A stretch of DNA of 22,648 nt, taken from positions 1 to 22,648 of the forward strand of contig JAMQCK010000448.1 of NCBI GenBank assembly GCA_024196135.1. Reading direction: 5' to 3'. Made by a program: the position numbers and the translations under genes. Below, piece by piece: positions 1 to 8,641 of this stretch (positions are counted from its first letter, which is position 1; each line of letters begins with the position of its first letter). Under the pieces are notes generated by a model. That model searched no databases. It worked only from the letters and a program-made list of their open reading frames with translations, and was not told where the DNA came from. The stretch comes from Pleurotus ostreatus/Saccharomyces cerevisiae fusant. Taxonomy: Eukaryota; Opisthokonta.

Positions 1-2
1 GC

Positions 3-47
3 GAGGAGGGCGAGGAGGCGGGGGGAGAGGTCGTGAAGCATTCGTGA
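3..47 (+). CDS. Possible 3' end of a gene entering from the left edge
   Basis: The frame starting at base 3 reads a short acidic stretch (EEGEEAGGEVVKHS) and stops at TGA 45-47. Such Glu/Gly-rich tails are common at fungal C-termini. Only 14 codons are visible, so this could be chance reading of GA-rich DNA. No family can be assigned. Confidence 0.25.
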   Translation, partial: EEGEEAGGEVVKHS

Positions 48-431
48 TCGTAAGCGTCAAGAGTCAAGGGGGATGCGTACACGAGGCGGGTTCGGGTCAA
101 GTTGAACTGTGGAGCGCCCTCAAATCTTGGCGCAGCAGGCCTCTTATAGAGCTGGCTCGTACAGCCTCTCATCTCGCAGCGATCCTCGAGGCCTTGTGTC
201 CCCCACGCTATAAACGACCGTGCACGATACGATAATCGCATGGTAGCCTCGTGTTCAAGTACCAAAACCGTGCCTCAGCTGTGCTACTTCCCGATGTATC
301 TGACCATTGTCATCTCACTCAAGGTCTCGTGAAGGTTTCTCGATTGCATACAATGCATAGCATGGGCGCATACAGCGGCGGAACATAGTGGGAGTACAAG
401 ACAGCGTAAGGGAAGGACGGGAGCGACGCGC
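48..431. other. Intergenic stretch downstream of RPL15
   Basis: I see no convincing gene here. Short open frames on both strands lack recognisable domains. The right part should hold the 3' untranslated region and polyadenylation site of RPL15, which is transcribed leftwards. Confidence 0.5.
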
Positions 432-1307
432 TCAGCGGTAGCGGGGCAGGCTGAGGGTGTTGTGCCTCTTCCAGGTAGAGCGGCTCGGAGTGTGGTTGTG
501 GCGGGAGCCCTTGCCGAGACCACGGTTCTGCTTGCCGATGCTGGTCAAGCCGCGCGCCTCGCGGCGAGTGTGAACCGGGTTGACGATCCAGTTGATGCGG
601 GGGTCGCGGCGGATCTGCGAGCAGAGTCAGCTTCGGTGCAAAGGCATGGGAAGGTAGTTTACGTACCGCCTTGTGGTTCGGGTCGACGAGGATGACCTCG
701 TAGTACTTGTACACACCATCCTGGTTGATCCAGTACGAGTTGAGGACACGGAGGTTGCCGCAGCGACGGCCAACACGCTCCTCAGCAACGCTACGGAGAC
801 CGCGCTGGGGCTTGAGGTGGTTGACACCCTGGCGGACGGGCTTGCCGTAGGTGGCACCTGGAATGGTTCATGAGCACCGCGATCGAGGGGAGATTCGAGT
901 GATTTGCAAGTGGATGTGATGTAGAGCTATGGTGGGGTTTGAGACTGCTGGAATGGCACGCACCCTTGGGGACGGGCTTCTTGCGGTTACCGCGGCGGAC
1001 GCGAACGCGGTAGATAACGTAGCCCTGCTTGGCCTTGTAGCCAAGACGGCGCGCCTTGTCTGGACGGGAAGGGCGCGACGCGCGGTGGATCACGTTAAGC
1101 TGACGGTACTCCCAGCACCTGAATCGCACAAGCATACAATCAGCAACATGATCCTCTCGCAAAACGCAGCAAACGCACCGCACGCGGAGCAAGAAACGGA
1201 GGACATCCGACTGCTTCTTTTTGTACAGCTCGCCGATGTACTGTGATCATGAAGTTAACTTTGGAGGTCGGTCAGGGGTAGGGAAAAGACGTATTGTAGG
1301 CGCCCAT
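432..1307 (-). CDS. RPL15: 60S ribosomal protein L15 (eL15)
   Basis: Cytosolic large-subunit ribosomal protein that binds 28S rRNA. Five exons: 1295-1307, 1179-1242, 964-1118, 667-857 and 432-614, giving 201 aa (the family is about 204 aa). Seen in order: [98 protein letters not shown] and the terminal TLSLPRYR, all signature stretches of eL15. Introns 2-4 are canonical GT-AG (60, 106 and 52 nt). Intron 1 (1243-1294) has no usable GT. The only split that yields the conserved start MGAYKYI has AT-AC ends, with K5 built as A+AG (see findings). The start at 1307 fits the invariant MGAY. The family assignment is certain; the first exon boundary is the weak point. Confidence 0.95.
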
Positions 1308-1397
1308 TTTGTCTTGAGGTCGTCGGCGACGTTGGCGACGAGCTTGAGGATGTGGGCCTGGCTCCCGCTATTCCTGATCGGATGGGCCAGTCACAGT

Positions 1398-1403
1398 CAC
1401 GTG
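1398..1403. promoter_or_regulatory. CACGTG E-box upstream of RPL15
   Basis: A perfect CACGTG palindrome lies about 90 bp upstream of the RPL15 start codon. It is a typical site for bHLH factors of the Cbf1 type. Function is inferred only from position. Confidence 0.3.
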
Positions 1404-1800
1404 TAAGAGAGGAAGGTGGCTGGAAGTCGAACTGCATAGATCTCGGCAAATGCCGATGAGTATGCGGCTATTGTTTGACCACCTTCGACACCGAATACCC
1501 TGCTCAAAGGCGTTCAAGTAGAGTCTACCTACCACAGATGCTGCAAATGTTGCAATGCCCTTATGCTACTACATCCAAGCACGGGAACTTGGCATCGCAC
1601 AAGCTTTCGCGCAAGGTCTTGGTCAAATGGCTTGCTCAATGTAGGCGGGAATAATCAAGGTCAACCGCCGGTGTACAATAGCAGGTGCGGGTAAAGCGTC
1701 GCAACGCATTGTACCAATCGCACATCGCAGGACATACGGTTCCTGCAGCTACTCTTTCACAGTTGACATGGCTCCGAGGCCATTGACGTCCTCGAAGACC

Positions 1801-1807
1801 TTAGGGT
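1801..1807 (-). promoter_or_regulatory. Telobox-like ACCCTAA motif
   Basis: On the minus strand this reads ACCCTAA, matching the RCCCTAA core bound by Tbf1-type factors, which control ribosomal protein genes in several fungi. It lies about 500 bp upstream of RPL15 but only about 175 bp past the ARP1 stop, so a role is uncertain. Confidence 0.2.
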
Positions 1808-1980
1808 AAGATGTTTCATTATGGCATGACTCTAAGGACCTAGGAGAATAAGTACAGAGGGTATAACATAGAGGATGAGCGAATGAACAGCGTACAAAGC
1901 AATGAAAGTGCGGTATAACACGTGCCACCGTAGTTCAAGTCCCCAGCACCAGAGAAGCAACCGCGTGCCCGGCTCGTGCA

Positions 1981-3467
1981 TTAGAAGCCCGTCTTCTTGT
2001 GGATGATATCCGGGTCTTCTTGGTATTCCTCTGCTGATACCCACATCTGCGAAACTTTGTCAGGGAAAGTGAGTGAGAAGACTACGCCACCACTAACCTT
2101 TTTGAAGGTACTCAAACCGGCAAGAATAGAGCCACCTATCCATGTCGAATACTTCCGCTCTGGTGGCGCATAGATCTTGATCTTGATGTCTTTCAATGCC
2201 AACTTCTTGACCTCGTTGAGTAGACGGTCGCCGAAGCCTAAAGAACCGGTAAGCCAACCGCGACGCAGATGGCTCATATAGCACACCTTTCGTCAATGTA
2301 CTTCCTCCGCTCAGAACGATGTTCGAGTATAGGCTCTTCCGTAGGTCAAGGTCGACGCGTGTGATTGCATCGACGATGACCTGATGTACGCCCGCATATT
2401 CCTGGCCAATAATTTCCGGGTTGAACAAGATCTCTGGAGCGCGGAAGCGTTCAGGTCCCAGCTGCTCGCCAGGTCAGTTGCAATGCGCGAATAATCAGAG
2501 ATAGATGCTTGCCTGTACGACGTTGCCATCCGGTAATCTGAAGTCCTCTGTCCGTCCGTTGGTATCCTTCTCCTCCTTCGCTGGACTGATGGGGATATAG
2601 CAGCACTTCTCCTTGATCGTCCTGACTACCTCGCGTTCCGCGGAGGTATGTAGGTGATGACCGGCCTTGCGCAGCAGTAGTTGAAGGTGGTCGGTTACGT
2701 CGCGTCCTGCGACGTCTACTCGACGGATAGCATGCGGCATAGAGAAACCCTCGAACACCGGGACTGCATGTGTCACACCGTCACCAGAGTCGAGCACGAT
2801 GCCAGTTGTACGGCCAGAAGAGTATCTGTCATGCGCATAAGGTGTGTGTCGTAGAGAGCATATGTTATGCGTACAGTGATAGCACGGCTTGCACGGAGGT
2901 GAACATTGCGGGTACGTTGAAGGTGTCGAAGAATATCTGAGCCGCGATATCTCGATTACTTCGCGGGTTCAAAGGTGCTTCCGTCAACAAGACCGGATGC
3001 TGACGCGTCGTTAGAGGCCGTTGCACGAATTACGCGCCAGCACATACCTCCTCCGATAGCGTCCCCAGTTCCTCCGCGTAGACCCAACTCCATATCCGTT
3101 CCATGTCGTCCCAGTCCGTGACGATACCGTGTTCCATGGGGTACTTGATCTTCAGCAAGCCTCGGAACTCCTGTGCGCGCTTTCCGATGAACACATCCCC
3201 TTCAAGCGCGCCCGCCATGACGCGGACATGCTTTGGCCGCCCTACACTGCACGTTCGCTCAGTATTTCACGCGTATTCGGGGAGCGCGCCGACGTACGCA
3301 CAAAGATGGGAAGAAGCATTTCGGATGATCCTGACCCGCGAAACCTGCCTTTATTGTCCCGGAGCCCTGGAGGAGGTTAAGCCCAGGTTCGCGCGCGCGT
3401 TGAATGATGTTACATTGTCAATGACGACAGGCTGGTTCGTAAGGACGTCGTCGAACTCGGCGGACAT
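1981..3467 (-). CDS. ARP1: Actin-related protein 1 (centractin), dynactin filament subunit
   Basis: Arp1 forms the short actin-like filament of dynactin, the cytoplasmic dynein activator needed for nuclear and organelle movement in hyphae. Eight exons: 3414-3467, 3302-3366, 3048-3246, 2875-2999, 2513-2825, 2287-2461, 2098-2237 and 1981-2046, giving 378 aa (the family is about 375-380). Seen: the first phosphate loop [13 protein letters not shown] (residues 17-29), [41 protein letters not shown], the second phosphate loop [16 protein letters not shown], the adenosine-site [13 protein letters not shown] and the C-terminal [20 protein letters not shown]. The [12 protein letters not shown] segment and the tail ending IIHKKTGF fit Arp1 rather than conventional actin. 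Intron 2462-2512 has a GC-AG pair (CAG|GCAAGC), and no GT donor keeps the conserved [14 protein letters not shown]. Only 66 bp separate this start from the divergent plus-strand gene. Confidence 0.95.
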
Positions 3468-3533
3468 GGAAGTAGGGACAAAGAGCGCGTGATGCCAAAT
3501 GCGGACTCGGCGCTCTCAACTCTTTCCATCATC
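3468..3533. promoter_or_regulatory. Very short divergent promoter between ARP1 and the membrane protein gene
   Basis: The two start codons lie head to head with 66 bp between them. This interval must hold both promoters and leaders, unless transcripts start inside the opposite gene. No TATA box is visible. Confidence 0.5.
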
Positions 3534-4295
3534 ATGGCGCGCTTGCTGGCTCTCTTTCTCTTTCTCGGTTGGCTCTCTGTGCGCCCGTAAATACTGCTGG
3601 TTAACTCTGTCTTATGCCCCCTCCAGTCTCCCGCATTCGCCATCTTGAACAAGTGGGAAGCCACTAACTTCTGCAAATGTACGCGACTGCCAAGCGCCTA
3701 ACCAAGTGCACGCGTCTGACACGCTCAGGCATCTGCTTTGGGTCCAATTACACGATACTGCATCTCGACATACCGGACAATCCAGCTCAACCATGCTTGT
3801 CGTGCACGAAGCAATGGTGTCTGAACCAGAACCTCCCAATATGTGCCGGCGCGTCACTGGGCGATACCGACCCTGACACGGCGACTGGGAAGGAGGGAGA
3901 CGTCGAAGCAAGATGTTTCCGTGCGTGCATTGAACCTTGTGATGTTCAAGCATTGAAAGCTGACGCTGCTTAAGAACGCGACTCTCCTCGAGACCAGCTC
4001 GTCGTCACCCTCTTCCTCCTGACCGTGTTCGGACTCTTGCTCGGTGCAGGAATCAAGGGCCGCATGCAGAAGGCGGGGATCGATGTTACCATGCCCTGGA
4101 ATTCTGGCAGGCGGTGGTGGGAAGTAAGTGCGCGCCACAAGACGATTGTTCGACACTCACCGTCCCCTGTGCCAGGCTTGGAACCCCATGCCCCAAGCGC
4201 AGCCGGATGACATTCATCTCAACCGCTTCTCCTTATCTCCCAGTCCATCTCGGAGAGGGGATGGGAACTATCTTCCTGTGCATGACAGAGATTGA
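3534..4295 (+). CDS. Small cysteine-rich single-pass membrane protein with signal peptide
   Basis: Five exons: 3534-3578, 3627-3678, 3729-3920, 3975-4123 and 4176-4295, giving 185 aa. The N-terminus MARLLALFLFLGWLSSPAFA looks like a signal peptide ending AFA. A cysteine-rich luminal part follows (C31, C33, C35, C55, C58, C63, C71, C95; motifs FCKCICFG and CLSCTKQWCL), with a possible N-glycosylation site at N39 (NYT). The conserved-looking CFQRDSPRD then leads into one membrane helix at about residues 104-123. The tail of about 60 residues is hydrophilic and probably cytosolic. The pattern suggests a conserved fungal endomembrane or cell-surface protein of unknown role, and I cannot name the family. 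The first donor (GTGCGC at 3579) was chosen because the stronger GTAAAT at 3587 breaks the frame. An in-frame ATG at 3492 would add 14 residues. Confidence 0.8.
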
Positions 4296-4501
4296 TTTAC
4301 GCCGCATACTTACGAGGCGCCATAATTTATCGAATCGTGTACATACGTAGACCTTGGAATGCATCATCGGAGAAACTTGTGAAGTTATCAGTGCTTGTGG
4401 CAGGACCTCATCATGCATCTGCAGCGAGGGGAATGCGCGTTCGGGAAGCACTGAGCTGTAGAGTCTTGGCATTTGCTCCTTGACCTGAACCATCATCGTC
4501 G

Positions 4502-4913
4502 ATGGGCTCAATATGTTCCAAATCTAGCCACACGACTGGCGAGCACCAGGTGTTGGGTTCCGCGACGGGTGGAGGCGCTGCGAAGCCCGCAGATCCTCGT
4601 GCAGCTGCTCTGGCCGCTGCTGAAGCCCGGGCGAAGGCAGTGAGTACCTCGTCTACCCCGCACATTGATCCCCTCCCACAATCCATCACGCAGGCAGAGC
4701 AACGTGGGGTAAACCGGAAGTAAGCCATCCACTTACAGCTGCCGTACGCACCCATTGAGCGCAAGCTACAGTAATCCGAACGCTGGCAAGTTGGCTGCTC
4801 AAGCCAACAAGCCCGCCAAGTTTACTCCCGAGCCGCGTCAGGAGGAGCGTTTAGTGGTATGTCATCGTACTTACTACTTACCCTCAGCTTTAACGTCTCG
4901 ACAGTGGGACTGA
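4502..4913 (+). CDS. SVIP-like small p97/Cdc48-interacting protein, N-myristoylated
   Basis: Four exons: 4502-4639, 4694-4719, 4772-4856 and 4905-4913, giving 85 aa. The start MGSICSKS fits N-myristoylation (G2, S6, K7), with C5 as a likely palmitoylation site, so the protein should sit on a membrane. Residues 33-43 (RAAALAAAEAR) match the VCP-interacting motif R-x5-AA-x2-R exactly. A basic, Pro-rich part (NPNAGKLAAQANKPAKFT) and a short end EERLVWD follow. Animal SVIP is a myristoylated protein of similar size that uses this motif to bind p97 and restrain ER-associated degradation. Homology is inferred from motif order and length. The last coding exon holds only TGG-GAC-TGA. The gene converges on CUL4 with 229 bp between the stop codons. 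Confidence 0.8.
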
Positions 4914-5142
4914 TTTATGATGGACCAATGGGCCCGTCTTACGCTGCAGACGATGCAGTGACAGTACAGCAGTATTTATATCAGCGGGTACCTTCTCTCA
5001 ATGCACAGCTTATTCGCCGAAGGTCTTCGAGAAGCCCTTCATCTCACTGGACGAATCCCTTTCATTCTCGCGCGCTACGATTGAGCACAAACTCGTTCAT
5101 CCATTCGTCTGTATCGTGGTACACGTCGACATACACTCGCTC

Positions 5143-8100
5143 TCAGGCAACATACCTGAAGGTGTTCTGCTTTTCCGGAACGCGCTCAATGTACTCCTGT
5201 TCGACCATGGCCTCAATGCGCCCCTTCACCTTCTTGACATCCGGAATGAAGTGCTTGGCGACCGCGGCGATGACCGAACTTTGCAGCTCCTGCAGACTCA
5301 ACTGAAGAAGGGCAAGAGTTAATAAAGGGAGGACGAGTAAGCCAACGCCGTACACCGACCTCCTTCTTGCCCTTCATAATGCGCACGATCGCCGCGTCCA
5401 AGATATGCTTGCGCTCTCCTTCGATGGTGTACTGCGTCTTCTGTGATTCCTCCGCCTATAAACACGAGTGAGTTAACCTGTCGCTGAAGTGGCATATTTT
5501 ACGCACAGAAACCTTCGCCTGAATAGAGTTGATGTGCACTCTACGCTGGCTGTCCGTAAATTCCGCGTTGAATTGGAAGACGTCGCCGTTGTGGACGTCC
5601 TTGCCCGGAGGAACCTTGAGTAGAACACGCTTCTTGCCGCAAGCAAGGCTCTGGAGCGTTCGTCGAAGGTCGCCATCGTCTGTAATGCATGCAGTCCAGC
5701 CGATGGTCTGCGTAGGGCGACGAACACATACCTAGCTTGCCCGCCAGCTCCTTAACTTCGGCGAAGGTTCGCTTGGGTACGTCGACGAACATCAGGAGAA
5801 CGACTGCCTGATACAGGCTGACGCTCAGCTCCTTTTCCCCAGCGTCAAATCTCGCGGTCAAGGTCGCAGTCCCCAGCGCATGGTCCCAATCAAGTACGCG
5901 ACCTTGATGCTTGCCCTTGTAGTACTTCGTGAATTCGGACAGCGCGTCTTGCATCTAAAAGCTCTCGTCAGCGCGCGAGCCTACGCTGCATACTGCCAGA
6001 CATACCTTCGGCGGCAGGTCGATGGTACTCTTCGACACCGTGAACGGCCACGCGCTGCGCTGTAGGACCATCACGGTAAGACGGCGAGCGAGATCGTTCG
6101 CGGGCAGTTTGTCGTGGAAGTCGTGCATCATGTCGCGCGACAAGGCAAGGTCCTTGAACATTTCCTCGCCCATGCCGAACTCGGGGTCGTAGTCTAGATA
6201 GCGTCAAACGCTGCGATACCAACGATGCACGGGTGCACTTACGCTCCTTCAGCTTCTTCAGCATGGCAATCTCGAAGTCATCGCTGGCGCTCTTCTGCAG
6301 CAGCAAGCGCTTCGCCAATGCGCGGTGATAGAAGGTACGGAAAACATCCTTGTCGTCCGTATACCTTAAAAATGGGTCAGAATGACACTTTGGACCGGCC
6401 GACGAGTTTGGCTTACTTGTATAGGCTTAGGGCAGCGTCAAGGCCCGCTTCGAATTCCTTGTCACTCTTCCCCTTCTGACCCTTCCGCAGCGTAGAGTCC
6501 AGATACCGAGCTATCATCTCGGCCGGCTGTTGATGATGTGAGAAGAATTGCGCCGATGCCCAGCGCAGCCACGCACCTTGATCTTCCTGGCTTGGAAGCC
6601 CTTGCCGAAAGCATCCGTCAACGCATATACGAAGCTCTGGTTTGGTGCGCGAGCCGGTATAACAGATGATGAAGCCTCGTCCTCCTTGTCAGATGCCTCG
6701 TGTTCGTCTTCTGGATTCGCTTCTGGCACGACCTTGTCTTCGGGATACGGCGTGAGGAAGCAATCCTCCACGATACGATTCGCGTGGTCCTTGAATTTCA
6801 GAAGGCGCTCTACCATCTTGTCGTCGTTCGCCACGTCAGTGACGATGGCGGTGACCTTGTCCTGGAGGGGCATAAGCAAGGAGTAACCTGACACTACGGC
6901 AGTTCAATACACCTTGACGTAGTCTTTCCAAACTTCGTTAAGCTTCGGCAATCCGTCGACCCGCGAAAACAGCTCGTAGACCTCTTTGAGCTTGTCCTTT
7001 TCATCGCGGTCCACCAGCTCGCCCAGGGCTGCGACAGCCCGTAAGTCAAACTAGCAACATTATGCGGAGACAGCGAACTCACCATACGCGGCGATCCATT
7101 GCAGTCGACCCTTGCAAAGCGATTCCTCAGTAGCCCTGCGAACAACGGCCCAGCTTCCAACAGATAACACAGCTCGAGCTCGGTCCACCTCGACTTCGAT
7201 ACGGTGGAGGACGTGCTCGAGGAAAGCACGTGCGTCCAGTTCCTTAGCGAGCCGCTCCGACTCCGCAGTGTAGTATTCGCGAGTGAGCGCGCAGTATTCC
7301 TCTTCGTAGTCGGGATATAGCCCGTGCGCTTGGAGATGCTTGAAGAGCGCAACGAAAACAGGTCGTTGGGCATGGGGGACACTGTCGGAACATTAGCAAC
7401 GGCAATGGTGTCGGACCGCGCGAGACGTACTTGTCCTTAGAGTCCCTCTCTTCAGTTAACCAGCGCTTGATGGAGGCGGAGAGAGCGCGCTGTATAGACG
7501 AATCAAGCATAAGATATTGCCTGAAGTATCGGAGGCCGAAGTCCCTGAGAGTGACAACGCGGTTAGAGTCCTTTAGGACTTGTCAGATGAATGATTACAT
7601 ACTGAGTGGGCTCTTTGCCATGTGCTCTGGCATACGATTGGTTCAAGTAAGTCAGCAACGACTGGACGAGCCTCTGAACGGCGGTTAGGCAATTCTACAG
7701 AAGCCAATAACATTTTCATTCATACCATGTTCTTCTCGAATCTTGCGCAGTGTTCCACGAGCTTTGCTACCCAATCGAGATCCACATCGCCCTGGACGCG
7801 CAATTGCTTCGCTGAATCGGTGACGGATCGCTGTATCTCATCCTTGATTCGCCCGTACAGATCTTCGCCCAGACCGCAGACCTGGACGACATAGCGGCAT
7901 TGCGAGTATATCTGCTCGTTGGTAGCGCGGATCTCAGGCTCTGGGAGCAGGAGGCCGCGGACCCATGCAGCGACCTCCTTAGATTGCAGCTGACCATGCT
8001 GAAGTCCCTTGTCCGCAACTGACAGCCTCGTCACCTAAGTCAAGATAGAAGTAGTGGTGTCCCTACCTGGAGGCGCCCCTACGAGCTGCAACTTGACAGG

Positions 8101-8280
8101 ACCGCTCGTCGTTGTGCGTGTCCTAGAAGGAGCATCATCAGAGTCGGGGTCCAGTCGAATTCTCTTGTGAGGAGGAGATGCCGACCCATCAATGGCATTG
8201 TCCACCACGGATGCCGTCTTTGATAACTTGAAAGCCTCGCCATACGTTGGCAGAGTGAGGGCGCTGTGGAGGAAGCTCAT
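5143..8280 (-). CDS. CUL4: Cullin 4, scaffold of CRL4 ubiquitin ligases
   Basis: Cul4 bridges DDB1-based substrate receptors and the RING protein Rbx1 in nuclear ubiquitin ligases that act in DNA repair, replication control and chromatin. Fourteen exons: 8067-8280, 7726-8018, 7603-7673, 7431-7544, 7083-7381, 6913-7028, 6577-6861, 6417-6526, 6243-6364, 6006-6193, 5732-5954, 5507-5679, 5360-5455 and 5143-5301, giving 820 aa; all thirteen introns (48-58 nt) keep phase. Seen: a basic nuclear-signal-like PPHKRIRL (36-43), DVFRTFYHRALAKRLLLQKS, GMGEEMFKDLALSRDMM, YYKGKHQGRVLDWDHALG, KELSVSLYQAVVLLMF, LRRTLQSLACGKKRVL and the winged-helix end with the neddylation context AAIVRIMKGKK (acceptor Lys about 764). 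The C-terminus FRYVA matches the cullin ending Y-x-A. The CUL4 class is favoured over CUL3 by FKDLALSRD and LDWDHALG. An acidic insert of about 35 residues (405-443) extends a loop that is short in animal Cul4. Confidence 0.93.
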
Positions 8281-8641
8281 GATGGTTCAGGAGAGGCGCA
8301 TTAGTACGCCGGGCCGGAGATCCGTAAAGGCAACGGCGTCACAGCGGGGCCAAATGTCACTTCAGGCTCTTCAACCGACAACAGTCATTTCCTCCATTTT
8401 TTATTCGACATAGCGATGTACGTCAGTGCTACCAGGATATGACACACCAAAGCGAAAGCCCGTTCATCAGGCTGTATAGTCCGACGGACTGTCAAGTTGC
8501 TTTGAGCAATGGGCAGGGACATGCCCTGCAACACCACCTTTGGTGGTATCTGCTTCGACGCGAAGCATGAACATCATTCCTGATGTGTAGGTAGCCTACG
8601 AACGCTGGTCATTGTATCCTTACATGGACCCGCATGCACGT
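8281..8641. other. Intergenic: MYG1 3' region and CUL4 promoter
   Basis: Both flanking genes are on the minus strand. This interval holds the MYG1 3' untranslated region (right) and the CUL4 promoter (left). I see no gene. The chain of inverted repeats at 8457-8599 is annotated separately. Confidence 0.6.
8457..8599. repeat. Chain of seven to eight small inverted repeats of different sequence
   Basis: Consecutive perfect stem-loops (arm/loop length/arm): AGCC/9/GGCT at 8457-8473 (weak), AGTCC/3/GGACT at 8478-8490, TTGC/5/GCAA at 8497-8509 (weak), GCAGGG/5/CCCTGC at 8513-8529, ACCACC/3/GGTGGT at 8533-8547, TGCTTCG/3/CGAAGCA at 8551-8567, ACATCA/4/TGATGT at 8571-8586 and GTAGG/3/CCTAC at 8587-8599. 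Centres are about 19 nt apart until the last step. Arms share no sequence, so this is not an ordinary tandem repeat. The array starts 43 nt after the MYG1 stop in that gene's direction of transcription, so a MYG1 3' untranslated region would fold into a string of hairpins. It also lies 177-323 bp upstream of the CUL4 start. Confidence 0.75.

Larger units (their letters stand above)
1308..1980. other. Intergenic: RPL15 promoter and leader, ARP1 3' region
   Basis: This separates two minus-strand genes. The left part must carry the RPL15 promoter and leader, and the right part the ARP1 3' untranslated region. I see a CACGTG box (1398-1403) and a telobox-like ACCCTAA on the minus strand (1801-1807), but no gene. 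Confidence 0.55.

Noticed and set aside
858..963. Longer RPL15 intron (106 nt) as a possible snoRNA host
   Set aside because: No C box (RTGATGA), D box or H/ACA pattern is visible.
1308..1370. Open frame upstream of RPL15 reading [12 protein letters not shown]
   Set aside because: It is out of frame with the certain MGAY start and looks like leader sequence; no known L15 has such an extension.
3587..3626. Stronger donor GTAAAT for the first intron of the membrane protein gene
   Set aside because: It gives a 40-nt intron and moves the next exon into a frame with an immediate stop; the GTGCGC donor at 3579 keeps the frame and yields a good signal peptide cleavage site.
8019..8066. Acceptor TTGACTTAG for the first CUL4 intron
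   Set aside because: It sits directly on the likely branch site and breaks the frame; the TGTCAG at 8019 keeps frame and spacing.
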